Origin: JAWRCU01 sp033542235
GTDB taxonomy: Bacteria > Pseudomonadota > Alphaproteobacteria > Rhizobiales > Rhizobiaceae
Direction: 5' to 3'
Assembly: GCF_033542235.1 (NCBI RefSeq)
Contig: NZ_JAWRCU010000001.1
Span: 186,001-250,000, forward strand
Length of the DNA: 64,000 nt
Positions 17,937 to 26,741 of the stretch are shown one piece after another. The translations under genes were made by a program, and so were the position numbers. The notes beneath the pieces were generated by a model. It had not been told where the DNA came from and ran no database searches. It saw nothing but the letters and a program-made list of their open reading frames with translations. Every line of letters begins with the position of its first letter. Positions within the stretch are counted from its first letter, which is position 1.

Positions 17937-19202
17937 TCAGGATCGTTTTTGCCTGAGCATGGCCACCAGGCGGTGCACGGCTTCCAGGGTTTCGTCGATC
18001 TCTGCCGCACTGTTGTAGTGCGCGGCCCCTATCCGGACCACGCCCTCGTCAGGTGAAATGCCGAGTTGGTGGACGACCTCCCAAGCGTAGTTGTGCCCGG
18101 ACCAGACGAAGATGTTCTCGGCCGCGAGCTGACGAACCAGCGTTTCCGGCGATATACCGTCGACGCTGAAGGAGACCGTCGGCACGCGTTCCGCGACGCG
18201 GACCGGATCGGAAATGCCATGCATCTTCAAACCCTCGACCTGCGACAATCCCTCGATCAGCCGTAACGCCAGCGGCGCCTCATAGGCGATCGACGCGGCG
18301 AAAGCGGCCGCGATCTTGTCCCGGCGCGAGCCTCTCGCCCCCACCTGCTCTCCCACTGTTTCGAAATGGCCGACTGTAGCCGAGAGGCCCGCCATCAGTT
18401 CGATCTGCGGCGTGCCGAGCTCATACCGCTCCGGAAGCGCGTTGGAGGAGCAGCGCAGCTTGTAGGGCTGCAACTCATCCAGCAGCTCACCGCGGCCCCA
18501 GACGATGCCGAGATGCGGGCCGAAGAACTTGTAGGAGGAGCATGCGAGGAAATCGCAGCCGATTTCCCTGACATCGACCAGCCCGTGCGGTGCGAACTGC
18601 ACGGCATCGACATAGGTGAGCGCGCCGGCATCTTTGGCTAGTTTCACGAGACGCTTCACAGGATTGATCGAGCCCGTGAGATTGCTCGCATAATTCAAGG
18701 CAACCAGCCGCGTGCGGTCCGACAGCAGTTTTGCCAATTCGTCAGGCTCGATCTGCCAGCTGTCGTTGTCGAAGGGCAGGAAGCGAATTGTCAGCCCGCG
18801 ATCCTCGGCTAGTTGCAGCCAGGGTGAGACGTTGCCCTCGTGATCCATGCGCGTCACGATGATCTCGTCGCCGGGCTGCATGGTTCGGCCGAGCGTGCGC
18901 GAGAACTGATAGGTGAGCGTCGTCATGTTCTGGCCGATGACGATCTCCTCGGGTCCTTCGGCGCCGAGGAAATCGGCCATCGCACGATGCGCGCCTTCGA
19001 CCACTTCGCCCGCCGCGATCGTCGTCCCGAAGAAGCCGCCGAGATTGGCGTTGGTTTCGATCAGGCACTTCGCCACTGCATCGGCGACGACCTTCGGCAC
19101 CTGGGTGCCGGCGGGATTATCGAGATAGATGCGGCGACGCCCCTCATCGCTCATCGCCAGCGCCGGAAACTGGCGGCGCACTGCCTCGATCGGAAATGTC
19201 AT
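17937..19202 (-). CDS. Aminotransferase class V / cysteine desulfurase-like protein
   Basis: A 421-residue PLP enzyme of fold type I. The Schiff-base lysine is in SSYKFFGPHLG, and YVDAVQFAPHG supplies the Asp and Gln that hold the cofactor. The N-terminus IYLDNPAGTQVP matches the desulfurase-like subfamily whose members are not the SufS/IscS of iron-sulfur assembly. No suf or isc genes are nearby, so it may be a peripheral desulfurase, lyase or aminotransferase. ATG 19202 is used, with AAGGAG upstream, instead of the longer frame to 19256. Confidence 0.88.
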   Translation of the reverse strand: MTFPIEAVRRQFPALAMSDEGRRRIYLDNPAGTQVPKVVADAVAKCLIETNANLGGFFGTTIAAGEVVEGAHRAMADFLGAEGPEEIVIGQNMTTLTYQFSRTLGRTMQPGDEIIVTRMDHEGNVSPWLQLAEDRGLTIRFLPFDNDSWQIEPDELAKLLSDRTRLVALNYASNLTGSINPVKRLVKLAKDAGALTYVDAVQFAPHGLVDVREIGCDFLACSSYKFFGPHLGIVWGRGELLDELQPYKLRCSSNALPERYELGTPQIELMAGLSATVGHFETVGEQVGARGSRRDKIAAAFAASIAYEAPLALRLIEGLSQVEGLKMHGISDPVRVAERVPTVSFSVDGISPETLVRQLAAENIFVWSGHNYAWEVVHQLGISPDEGVVRIGAAHYNSAAEIDETLEAVHRLVAMLRQKRS

Positions 19203-19362
19203 GTTCGGGCCACTCCTTGCGGGCAGCACCATCGACGTTAGCCGCTGACTTTTCAAGTTCGCCGTCGGGCTTTGAACGGATCTCCAACTGGCCAGACGGG
19301 CAGGTGCGGCAGCGAGGCCGTGCTCCTACTTGCATGTCGACATTCCTCCCGGACAAATCGAC

Positions 19363-20361
19363 ATGGCCCCTTCCCCCTTAGCCGCCTCCGATACCGAGCT
19401 CTCACCGCGTGATGGCGAATTGCTCGACACCTACTCCCAAACGATCGCCACGGTCGCCGAAAGCGTCGGGCCGGCCGTCTGCGCGGTCGTCTCGAAAGGC
19501 CGCGGTATGGGGTCCGGTGTCGCCATATCGCCGGATGGGTTGATCGTCACGAACGATCATGTCGTCGACGGCGCGAGCGCACTCGAGGTCGTCTTCCATG
19601 ACGGCCGGCAGATGACTGCGCACGTCATCGGCACCGATGCCGACACTGACCTCGCGCTCCTCAAGGCGCATGGCGCCGGCCTGCCCGCGGCAATGCTCGG
19701 CGACAGCGCCGTGTTGAAGCGCGGCCAGATCGCCGTGGCGATCGGTAATCCGCTCGGCTTCGATTCCACCGTCACGGCGGGCGTCGTGTCGGCGCTCGGC
19801 CGCTCGCTTCTGTCGCGCAGCGGCCGGCCGATCGAGGACGTGATCCAGACCGATGCTGCGCTCAATCCCGGCAATTCCGGCGGCGCGCTAGTCTCCTCGG
19901 CCGGCCACGTCATCGGCATCAACACCGCGATGATACGCGGCGCGCAGGGCATCTGCTTCGCCGTTGCCAGCAATACTGTGCGCTTCGTGATCGGCGAGAT
20001 CCTGCAACACGGGGCGGTACGCCGCGCCTGGCTAGGCGTCGGCGTCGACAAGGTCGCGCTGCCGCGCCGCGTGGCGGATGCGGCCGGGCTCGATATGCGC
20101 TCGGCCGTGGTGCTGCATTCGATCGTGCCGGACGGTCCCGCGGCAAGAGCGGGTCTGCAGGCGGGCGACATCCTGCTGTCGTTGGCTGGAGTTCCGACCA
20201 GTGGGCCTGACGTAGTGCTCAGGACGCTCGGGGCAGACAGGATCGGCGCGACGATTGTCGCGCGGATCCTGCGCGGCGGGCATATCGTCAGCCTCGACGT
20301 GACCCCGACGCGGCGGGTGTCCGAACGGCCGAAGCTCGAGCCTATGCGACGCGCAGGCTAG
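19363..20361 (+). CDS. S1C (HtrA/DegP-like) serine protease with PDZ domain
   Basis: A 332-residue trypsin-like protease. The catalytic triad is His66 (TNDHVV), Asp96 (DTDLALL) and Ser172 (NPGNSGG), followed by one C-terminal PDZ domain from about residue 235 (PAARAGLQAGDILLSLAG). Unlike DegP/DegS it shows neither a signal peptide nor a membrane anchor when started at ATG 19363, so it may be cytoplasmic or use an unrecognised export route. A TTG at 19330 would add 11 residues but still no signal. The stop codon is embedded in the first base pairs of a repeat element. Confidence 0.9.
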   Translation: MAPSPLAASDTELSPRDGELLDTYSQTIATVAESVGPAVCAVVSKGRGMGSGVAISPDGLIVTNDHVVDGASALEVVFHDGRQMTAHVIGTDADTDLALLKAHGAGLPAAMLGDSAVLKRGQIAVAIGNPLGFDSTVTAGVVSALGRSLLSRSGRPIEDVIQTDAALNPGNSGGALVSSAGHVIGINTAMIRGAQGICFAVASNTVRFVIGEILQHGAVRRAWLGVGVDKVALPRRVADAAGLDMRSAVVLHSIVPDGPAARAGLQAGDILLSLAGVPTSGPDVVLRTLGADRIGATIVARILRGGHIVSLDVTPTRRVSERPKLEPMRRAG

Positions 20362-20460
20362 CGCATCGGCCGAAAAGTGCGAAGCGGTTTTCGGACGAAT
20401 CCGATGCGCCAACAAAGAGATAGAGCGGCGTGTTGGTTCAATTTGAACGCACGCCGCTCT
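20361..20460. repeat. RIME-like rhizobial intergenic palindromic element
   Basis: Two nested hairpins in a row. The first pairs GCGCATCGG (20361-20369) with CCGATGCGC (20401-20409) and internally CCGAAAA with TTTTCGG. The second pairs AGAGCGGCGTG (20422-20432) with CACGCCGCTCT (20450-20460) around GTTCAATTTGAAC. This resembles the mosaic intergenic repeats common in Rhizobium-group genomes. A decayed relative lies at 57262-57320, sharing the block AATCCGATGCGC...AACAAAGAGATAG. Confidence 0.75.
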
Positions 20461-20541
20461 AGCATCGGACCGAGCCGGAGGACCCCGCCGGCGAATGCGA
20501 AGCGGTTTCTGGGTAGTCCCATGGCAGGCGGTCGCCGGCGA

Positions 20542-20907
20542 TCACCACAAATTCTTGCCGTCGATCACCACGACCTCGACCTTGTCGAGGTCGAAGTCCT
20601 CGAACAGCCTGGAATTGATGCTGATCCTGGGATTGTCGAAATTCGGCTCGCCCTTCGACCAGTCTGGCGTTTCGCTGTAGGTCGTGCAGCCGCAGACCGA
20701 GCAGAAATTGTGCTTGATGGTCTTCGTGCCCCATCGATAGGTGGCCCGCGCCTCGTCCTTTATGATGTTCACATCTGCCGGGCTGTAGTAGGCCCAGAGT
20801 GCACCGCGCCTTGAGCAGAAAGAGCATGTGCACCTCGTCACCGTCTCCGGCGCGTGGCTCACTTCGAAAACGGTTGACTTGCAGTGGCAGCTTCCCCTGA
20901 TCGCCAT
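20542..20907 (-). CDS. GFA family zinc protein
   Basis: A 121-residue protein of the GFA/CENP-V fold with zinc-binding pattern GSCHCKST, RCTCSFCSRRG and NFCSVCGCTTY. It is only distantly similar to the GFA protein at 17415 and belongs to the subgroup that carries WAYYSPADV between the motifs. ATG 20907 is preceded by GAGGAGAGGAG; the longer open frame to 21366 upstream is not supported by composition or homology. Function beyond fold is unknown. Confidence 0.88.
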   Translation of the reverse strand: MAIRGSCHCKSTVFEVSHAPETVTRCTCSFCSRRGALWAYYSPADVNIIKDEARATYRWGTKTIKHNFCSVCGCTTYSETPDWSKGEPNFDNPRISINSRLFEDFDLDKVEVVVIDGKNLW

Positions 20908-21129
20908 CGCTCCTCTCCTCTTCTTCGCTGACACTATCAAACACCTGCCCACCGGATTTGTCAGCAGCCACATCAAGAGCTTCCATGAGTGGGTGCGAGC
21001 GGAGTATGAGCAACAGGCGTGGAGCGAAGTGACACCGGACGCCACCGGCGCCGACTTGCCGGCGATAACGCAGTCAATCGACTGCTGACCCGCTTGCACT
21101 TCTAGCAGAAGCGCTGCAACAACTTCTCC

Positions 21130-22119
21130 ATGTCCGCTGTCGCGCCCTCCACCGAAACGCCCTCGAAACACAAGCGCATCGAGGCCATCGACTTTGCCCG
21201 CGGCCTCGCCCTCGTCGCGATGGCGATCTATCATTTCAGCTGGGACCTTGAGTTCTTCGGCTATCTCGACCCCGGCACGACCGCTTTTGGCGGCTGGAAG
21301 CTCTTCGCGCGCTCGATCGCCTCGAGCTTCCTGGTGCTTGTCGGAATCAGCCTCTACCTCGCGCACGGCAAGGGCGTACGCTGGCGACCCTTCCTGATGC
21401 GCCTCGCGATGATCGCCGGCGCGGCGCTCGCAATTACGGTCGTGACCTATCTGGCCGTGCCGTCAGGTTTCATCTTCTTCGGCATATTGCATGAGATCGC
21501 GCTTGCCAGCCTGCTCGGCCTTGCCTTTCTGCGCCTGCCTGCAATCGTGACGGCAGGGGTGGCGGTACTGGTGATCGCCATTCCCTGGTTTGCAGGCTCG
21601 ACCTTTTTCGACCATCCAGCATTCTGGTGGGTCGGCCTGTCGACCATCCCTCCGCATTCCAACGACTACGTTCCTGTTTTCCCGTGGTTCGGCGCCGTGC
21701 TTGCGGGCATCGCGCTCGCCCAATTGCCGACCGGCTTCGGCCTCATGGAACGGCTTGCCGCTGTCCCGCTGCCGGGCACGACCCCTCTGCAATTCATCGG
21801 CCGCCATAGTCTCGGCTTCTACCTGATCCACCAGCCTGTTCTTATCGCCGCCGTGTGGATCTATGCGCAGTTCGCCCCAGCCGAGCAGCAGCCTCCCGAG
21901 GTGCAATTCCGCAATGCCTGCGAGGCCCAGTGCCGGCCGGTGCGAGACGAGGAATTCTGCGCGCGCTATTGTGTGTGCATGCTCGATGAGCTGGAGCGCA
22001 ACGGGATCAAGGAACAGGTGCTCACGAACGACCTGTCGGCTCCGCTTACGGCGCAACTGCAAAACCTCGCCGGGTCCTGCACGGCCCAGACGGACGAGGA
22101 GATGGGAGGAGCACAATGA
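21130..22119 (+). CDS. DUF1624/HGSNAT-like membrane acyltransferase with cysteine-rich tail
   Basis: A 329-residue inner-membrane protein. It starts with RIEAIDFARGLALVAMAIYH, typical of heparan-alpha-glucosaminide acetyltransferase-like and DUF1624 proteins, which transfer acetyl groups across membranes. About seven helices end with YLIHQPVLIAAVWIYAQF. After that comes an unusual soluble tail of about 75 residues with a twin CX3C arrangement (CEAQC, then eight residues, then CARYC and another Cys). It overlaps the next gene by four bases. The acyl acceptor is unknown. Confidence 0.82.
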   Translation: MSAVAPSTETPSKHKRIEAIDFARGLALVAMAIYHFSWDLEFFGYLDPGTTAFGGWKLFARSIASSFLVLVGISLYLAHGKGVRWRPFLMRLAMIAGAALAITVVTYLAVPSGFIFFGILHEIALASLLGLAFLRLPAIVTAGVAVLVIAIPWFAGSTFFDHPAFWWVGLSTIPPHSNDYVPVFPWFGAVLAGIALAQLPTGFGLMERLAAVPLPGTTPLQFIGRHSLGFYLIHQPVLIAAVWIYAQFAPAEQQPPEVQFRNACEAQCRPVRDEEFCARYCVCMLDELERNGIKEQVLTNDLSAPLTAQLQNLAGSCTAQTDEEMGGAQ

Positions 22120-22592
22120 TCAACGTTGCGACGCGGCCGAGCCTGTTCCCCTGGCCGCCGCTCATCTATGTCGCGGCAATCGCCATCAGCATCGAGCTCT
22201 GGGTGCTTCATCCCCTGCCCTGGTTCGGCTCGCCTATGTCGGATATCCTTTTCGCAGTAGGGTGCATAGCTCTGGTAGCGGTCGTAGCGCTCTATGTGTC
22301 GGCCGTGCGCGAGCTGGCCAAGGCGAAAACCACCATTCAACCACACAGGGCAAGCACGCAGCTTGTCACGAGCGGCGCGTTTTCAGTGACCCGCAATCCG
22401 ATCTATCTCGGCAACACGCTCCTGATGCTGGCGGTGGCAGTGATCTGGGGGAATTTGTGGTTCGTGCCGCTCGCGGTGATTGCCGCATTTCTTACGCAGA
22501 AACTGGCGATCGAAGGCGAGGAGAAGCACCTCGCCGCTAGCTTCGGTAAAAGATACGCCGATTATAAGAGGCGGGTGCGCCGCTGGATCTGA
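22116..22592 (+). CDS. Isoprenylcysteine carboxyl methyltransferase-like membrane protein
   Basis: A 158-residue inner-membrane protein with four or five helices. The C-terminal SVTRNPIYLGNTLLMLAVAV and the EGEEKHLAASFGKRYADYKR segment match the ICMT/phospholipid-methyltransferase family, in which RNPxY and ExxL...YxxY bind S-adenosylmethionine. Bacterial members have no isoprenylated protein substrates, so lipid or small-molecule methylation is more likely. It is translationally coupled to the acyltransferase gene and ends exactly where the convergent cyclase gene ends. Confidence 0.85.
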   Translation: MINVATRPSLFPWPPLIYVAAIAISIELWVLHPLPWFGSPMSDILFAVGCIALVAVVALYVSAVRELAKAKTTIQPHRASTQLVTSGAFSVTRNPIYLGNTLLMLAVAVIWGNLWFVPLAVIAAFLTQKLAIEGEEKHLAASFGKRYADYKRRVRRWI

Positions 22593-24092
22593 TCAGGGTA
22601 TCGCGTAGATCTGCACCGCGCGTTCGATGCCTCGTAGCGCCAGATCCTGCGAGATCGGCTCTATGTTCTTCGCCGCGAGCAGGTCGGCCGATTTGGCGTC
22701 GCCGACGACTGTTCCGGTGACGAAGATCGACTGGGATGTCGCAAGCCCCTGAACGCGTGAGGCGATGTTGACCGTCTGGCCGAAATAGTCCTGCCGGTCG
22801 TTCATTGCGACGGCAATGCAAGGTCCCTCATGCACGCCGATCTTGAGCAGCAGATCCTCGCGGCCCGACTTCCTGTTGAGCTCGCGCATCGCTTCCCGCA
22901 TGCGGATGGCAGCCGCCACCGCCCGGTCCGGCGTCGGGAATGTAGCCATCACGGCATCGCCGATCGTTTTCACCACCGCTCCCGCCTCCGACGCAACGAT
23001 CTCGTTCAGCACCTTGAAATGCGCCTGCACGAGGTCGAAGGCGACGAGGTCGCCGACGCGCTCATAGAGCTCGGTGGAACCGCGCAGATCGGTGAACAGG
23101 AAAGTCAGGCTGGTGATCTTCAGGCGCTGGTCGACATCGACCGTGTCGGTCCGGTAGAGATCGCGGAACGTCTGATTGGTCAAGAGCCGCTTGGCGGTCA
23201 CGAACGGACGCCGCCTGGCAAGCAGGCCGTGCAGCTCGTCATCGGCGACGAACACCGCCGGCAAAACGCGCAGATCGGTGTGGTTCTCGATTGCGATCCG
23301 CACCTGGCCAGGCCGCATTTCCAGCGTTTGGCTGTGCGCGTGCTCGCGATCATAGATCAGCGACAGGCTCTGCCGTTCCTTGGTCGCTTCGCCCTTGACG
23401 TCGATGAACTGGACCGCATGCGTGATCGGCTCGAACACGATGATGAACTTCTCCGGGAGCTGCAGCGATAGCACCACCTTTTCCCGAGCCGGCACCTCGA
23501 CATACTCGATCACCATGCTTTCCATGACCTGCTCGTAATTCTCTTCCGGCAGGTCGACGCCGGAGCCCCAGTACATCTGCCTTAAATACTCCATCATCGG
23601 CAGTTCATGCGGGCTGTGCCCGGCAACGCGGCGCACCCGTGGGCTTACGGTGAAGGTTACCTCGACCAGCTCATCGAGCGTCGGCGAATAGGCGGCTGCG
23701 CAGAGCGCGCAGACATACTCTTCCCTGATCACCGTCTTCAGCGACGCATTGGTGTCCAGCACGCCGCCGCAACCGGGGCAGAGCACGTTCCAGGAGATGT
23801 CGAACGCCCCGATCGACGCAGCATGCAGGAAGCCGGCAAGCGTGTCCTCCTCATCGAGGCCATGCTTCTTGGCGAAGGCGAGCGCATTGATCCGGCAAAG
23901 GTCGCGATCCGAGCCTTCGCTCACGGTTCTTTCGATGGCGTCAGCGACCGAAGGATCGGCAGAATTGCGTAGGATGGTGAAGAGGTTTGCGGCTTCGTTC
24001 ACGACCGCCTCCGAAAAATCAGCGCCGGCAAGACAAGCCGGCTGGACGACAATGTCGCCCCTCGATTTGGGCACCGGACGACGCCGGGGCAA
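22593..24092 (-). CDS. Class III adenylate cyclase with zinc-ribbon and N-terminal sensory region
   Basis: About 499 residues. The C-terminal cyclase homology domain (from about residue 325) has both metal-binding aspartates (FLFTDLRGS and IGDAVMATF). A lysine in VVKTIGD and an aspartate in DYFGQTVNIASR match adenylate rather than guanylate specificity. Upstream is a CPGC...CALC zinc-ribbon-like pair (about residues 108-134) and a region resembling DUF5939. No transmembrane segment is seen, so it should be a soluble cAMP producer. The start is TTG 24092 or GTG 24074; no ATG fits. Confidence 0.88.
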   Translation of the reverse strand: MPRRRPVPKSRGDIVVQPACLAGADFSEAVVNEAANLFTILRNSADPSVADAIERTVSEGSDRDLCRINALAFAKKHGLDEEDTLAGFLHAASIGAFDISWNVLCPGCGGVLDTNASLKTVIREEYVCALCAAAYSPTLDELVEVTFTVSPRVRRVAGHSPHELPMMEYLRQMYWGSGVDLPEENYEQVMESMVIEYVEVPAREKVVLSLQLPEKFIIVFEPITHAVQFIDVKGEATKERQSLSLIYDREHAHSQTLEMRPGQVRIAIENHTDLRVLPAVFVADDELHGLLARRRPFVTAKRLLTNQTFRDLYRTDTVDVDQRLKITSLTFLFTDLRGSTELYERVGDLVAFDLVQAHFKVLNEIVASEAGAVVKTIGDAVMATFPTPDRAVAAAIRMREAMRELNRKSGREDLLLKIGVHEGPCIAVAMNDRQDYFGQTVNIASRVQGLATSQSIFVTGTVVGDAKSADLLAAKNIEPISQDLALRGIERAVQIYAIP

Positions 24093-24194
24093 GCTAAAGC
24101 ACTATACCAGCCGTCACGCTCCTGCCAAACCGCCGTCAGGTTGCTGTCTGCTGATATTCGCTGGACGGACCGCCTTTGTTACCCGAAGCTACGG

Positions 24195-24581
24195 TCAGGT
24201 GTTCACACCGAGCTCGGCCAGGCGCTCCACGCATGATTCCTCGGCCAGATCGAGTTCAGCCAGCGTCTCTTCGAGGTCGCGCCGTTTCTGGCGAAGGCTC
24301 TCGCGCTTCTCCTCGATCCGGCGGATCATGAGCTTCAGCTGGCCGACCTCGCCCGGCGGCTCCTTGTACATCTGGATGATCTCGCGGATTTCGGCGATCG
24401 AGAAGCCGAGTCTTTTTCCGCGCAGGATCTGCTTCACGAGGTGACGGTCGGACGGGCGAAACAGCCGCGTGCGGCCGCGACGGATCGGGTGGATGAGGCC
24501 CTCATCCTCGTAGAAGCGTAACGTCCGTGTCGAAATGTCGAATTCGCGGGTCAATTCCGTGATCGAATAATATTCCCGCAT
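24195..24581 (-). CDS. MerR family transcriptional regulator
   Basis: A 128-residue MerR regulator. It begins REYYSITELTREFDISTRT, a close match to the LiuR-like group that controls branched-chain amino acid/acyl-CoA catabolism in proteobacteria. The helix-turn-helix is followed by TLRFYEDEGLI and a long coiled coil (IRRIEEKRESLRQKRRDLEE). No metal-binding cysteine motif is present; there is one Cys near the end. ATG 24581 is preferred over 24623. No liu genes are in the window, so the target is unknown. Confidence 0.85.
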   Translation of the reverse strand: MREYYSITELTREFDISTRTLRFYEDEGLIHPIRRGRTRLFRPSDRHLVKQILRGKRLGFSIAEIREIIQMYKEPPGEVGQLKLMIRRIEEKRESLRQKRRDLEETLAELDLAEESCVERLAELGVNT

Positions 24582-24677
24582 TGCATGTCGGTTCCTGAAT
24601 ATGCTCAGGAATTTCTCATGCACTTACGTAAAAGTCAATCGAAGTTCTTGTTTTGCGCCAGCCCTCCGACTGGAAAA

Positions 24678-26126
24678 TCAACCGAGTTTCAGCCACCAGG
24701 TCGCGAGCCCTAGAAACGACAGGAACCCGATGCTGTCGGTCGCCATCGTCGTGAAGATCGATGACGAGATCGCCGGGTCGGCGCCGAATCGATCGAGCAG
24801 CAAAGGGATCAGGATCCCGACCAGCGAGGCTGTCAGCATGTTGATGACCATGGCGCTGGCAATCACGAGTCCAAGGTTCGGGTTTGCGAACCAGGTGCCG
24901 GCGATCAGCCCCAGGATCAATGCGATGAAAGCACCGTTCAACAAGCCGACCGCAACCTCGCGGCGAATGACGCGCGCCGCGTTGTAGATGTCGAGATCGC
25001 GAGTCGCGAGTGCCCGCACCGTCACGGTCATCGTCTGAGTGCCCGCATTCCCGCCAAGCGAGGCGACGATCGGCATCAGGATCGCCAGCGCCACCATCTG
25101 CTGGATGGTGCCATCGAAGATGGCGATGACGGACGCCGAGATGAAGGCGGTGCAGAGATTGACGAGCAGCCATGGAACACGGGAGCGCGAGGTGGCGACC
25201 ACGGTATCGGACAGCTCTTCGTCGCCGACGCCGCCCATGCGCAGCAGGTCCTCCTCGGCCTCTTCCTGGATGACGTCCACCACGTCGTCGATGGTGAGCA
25301 CGCCGACCAGCCGCTCGTTCTCGTCGACGACGGCGGCGGACAGGAGGTCGTATTGCTCGAACTCCTGCGCAGCCTCCTCCTGGTCCATCGTCGCCGGGAT
25401 CGCATGACGGGTTTCGTGCATCACCTCGTCGATCTTCACCGTGCGTTTGGAGCGGAGTATCTGGTCGAGGTCGACGGCCCCGAGCAGCCTGAATGTCGGG
25501 TCGATGACAAAGATCTGGCTGAACCGATCGGGCAGGTTCTGGTCCTCGCGCATGTAGTCGATCGTCTGGCCGACGGTCCAGAAAGGCGGCACCGCGACAA
25601 ACTCGGTCTGCATGCGCCGGCCTGCCGTCTCTTCCGGGTAATCCAGCGCGCGGCGCAGCCTGATTCGCTCGGTGAATGGCAACTGCGCCAGGATTTCATC
25701 CTGGTCCTGCTGGTCGAGATCTTCGAGAATGTAGACCGCGTCGTCCGAATCGAGCTCCTGGACGGCTTCGGCGATCTGGTCGTTCGGCAGGTTGTCGACG
25801 ATGTCGAGCCGGATCGCCTCGTCGACCTCGGTAAGCGCCGAGAAATCGAAATCCCTGCCGAGCAGATCGACGAGCGCAAGGCGCTGCTCGGGCATGAGCG
25901 CTTCCAGCAAGTCGCCGAGTTCCGACTGGTGAAGGTCGGAGACCTCCCGCTTCAGCGTGAGCGTGTCGCGATCGGCGATCGCCGCGCCGATATGCGAAAG
26001 GAAGGAAGCGCGAATGGCGCCGTCCTCGCCATAGATGTCGGCGGTTGGGCGATCGGCAACGCGGATTTCAGCGTCTAGTTCTTGACCTTCCACTGCCTCC
26101 GCCCCTTGGTCCCCGAGATTCGGCAT
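24678..26126 (-). CDS. mgtE: Magnesium transporter MgtE
   Basis: A 482-residue magnesium channel. The N-terminal cytoplasmic MgtE_N superhelix (LLEALMPEQRLALVDLLG, then EELDSDDAVYILEDL-like repeats) and two CBS domains (about residues 170-290; VLTIDDVVDVIQEEAEED) gate the pore. A five-helix membrane domain contains GGNAGTQTM, the magnesium-binding pore signature. The start is set at ATG 26126 rather than 26162, because the extra codons are made of a palindromic intergenic element (26130-26152). No riboswitch was recognised upstream. Confidence 0.94.
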   Translation of the reverse strand: MPNLGDQGAEAVEGQELDAEIRVADRPTADIYGEDGAIRASFLSHIGAAIADRDTLTLKREVSDLHQSELGDLLEALMPEQRLALVDLLGRDFDFSALTEVDEAIRLDIVDNLPNDQIAEAVQELDSDDAVYILEDLDQQDQDEILAQLPFTERIRLRRALDYPEETAGRRMQTEFVAVPPFWTVGQTIDYMREDQNLPDRFSQIFVIDPTFRLLGAVDLDQILRSKRTVKIDEVMHETRHAIPATMDQEEAAQEFEQYDLLSAAVVDENERLVGVLTIDDVVDVIQEEAEEDLLRMGGVGDEELSDTVVATSRSRVPWLLVNLCTAFISASVIAIFDGTIQQMVALAILMPIVASLGGNAGTQTMTVTVRALATRDLDIYNAARVIRREVAVGLLNGAFIALILGLIAGTWFANPNLGLVIASAMVINMLTASLVGILIPLLLDRFGADPAISSSIFTTMATDSIGFLSFLGLATWWLKLG

Positions 26127-26129
26127 TAC

Positions 26130-26152
26130 CCGAAAAGTTGCAGCTTTTTCGG
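26130..26152. repeat. Short intergenic palindrome upstream of mgtE
   Basis: A 23-base palindrome-like sequence: CCGAAAAG, then a short centre, then CTTTTTCGG. It is followed by GATCATGC, a combination often seen in rhizobial intergenic palindromes. It overlaps the alternative mgtE start at 26162 and argues against that start. Confidence 0.55.
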
Positions 26153-26291
26153 ATAAGATCATGCTGCAGTACAGATAGGTGGAACGGGCTGGATGACCCC
26201 ACTTCGAACCATCCCGTGCTCGCTTCGGGCTGGTCTACAGCATCATCCCCAAAAATTGCAGCCTGTTTGATCGGCCCGGCGGCGAGCCCGA

Positions 26292-26465
26292 CTACGACAC
26301 GCCCGGCTCCTTGATAGGGTCTGGTGCTGGCGCATTGAGCTTGTCACAGAGGCCGCCATCCATGGCTCGATAGGTGCAGCGATATCCGTATTCCGTCTTC
26401 GCCGACTGGCAACCGGCGATGCCGAGAGTGAGCGTCAGGCCGATCCAGACAAGATTTCTTTGCAT
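26292..26465 (-). CDS. Tiny lipoprotein, paralogue of the neighbouring lipoprotein
   Basis: A 57-residue lipoprotein. The signal is VWIGLTLTLGIAGC with a good lipobox (IAGC), then a short mature part CTYRAMDGGLCDKLNAP. The same pattern (C-x-YRA-D-G-CD-LN) occurs in the gene 75 bases upstream, so the two are a tandem duplicate pair. GAGAAAG lies upstream of ATG 26465. Such tiny lipoproteins usually sit at the inner or outer membrane; no function is known to me. Confidence 0.65.
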   Translation of the reverse strand: MQRNLVWIGLTLTLGIAGCQSAKTEYGYRCTYRAMDGGLCDKLNAPAPDPIKEPGVS

Positions 26466-26540
26466 GATTGTCTTTCTCAGTGCGTTTTCGCCGCGTCCAA
26501 GTGCTCAAGGCGCACAGGATACCTGGACTGCCAGCCGATA

Positions 26541-26741
26541 TCAGTGCCTCTCGAGTATACGGCGCTGGAGCTGGAAGTCCGCATACGGAAGCCCGTTGAG
26601 GTTGTCGCAGAAGCCTGCGTCGAAGGCCCGATAACCGCAGGGAAAGTGCCAATTGGGAGATGGCTGCGCCCGAGGAGCATTTTGGCAGCCGGCCGTCATC
26701 GCGGCAGAGGCCAGAACCGTCCAGACCAGGAACCGCCGCAT
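26541..26741 (-). CDS. Tiny lipoprotein, paralogue of 26292-26465
   Basis: A 66-residue lipoprotein with signal FLVWTVLASAAMTAGC (lipobox TAGC) and mature segment FPCGYRAFDAGFCDNLNG, which mirrors the downstream paralogue. The ribosome site GGAGGAC lies seven bases before ATG 26741. The two cysteines in CxYRxFDxGFC may form a disulfide. The two genes are probably co-transcribed. The role is unknown. Confidence 0.7.
   Translation of the reverse strand: MRRFLVWTVLASAAMTAGCQNAPRAQPSPNWHFPCGYRAFDAGFCDNLNGLPYADFQLQRRILERH

Noticed and set aside
26127..26291. Magnesium riboswitch or M-box-like leader of mgtE
   Set aside because: Apart from a 23-base palindrome of rhizobial intergenic type, I see no conserved leader structure; the palindrome alone is not evidence for a riboswitch.
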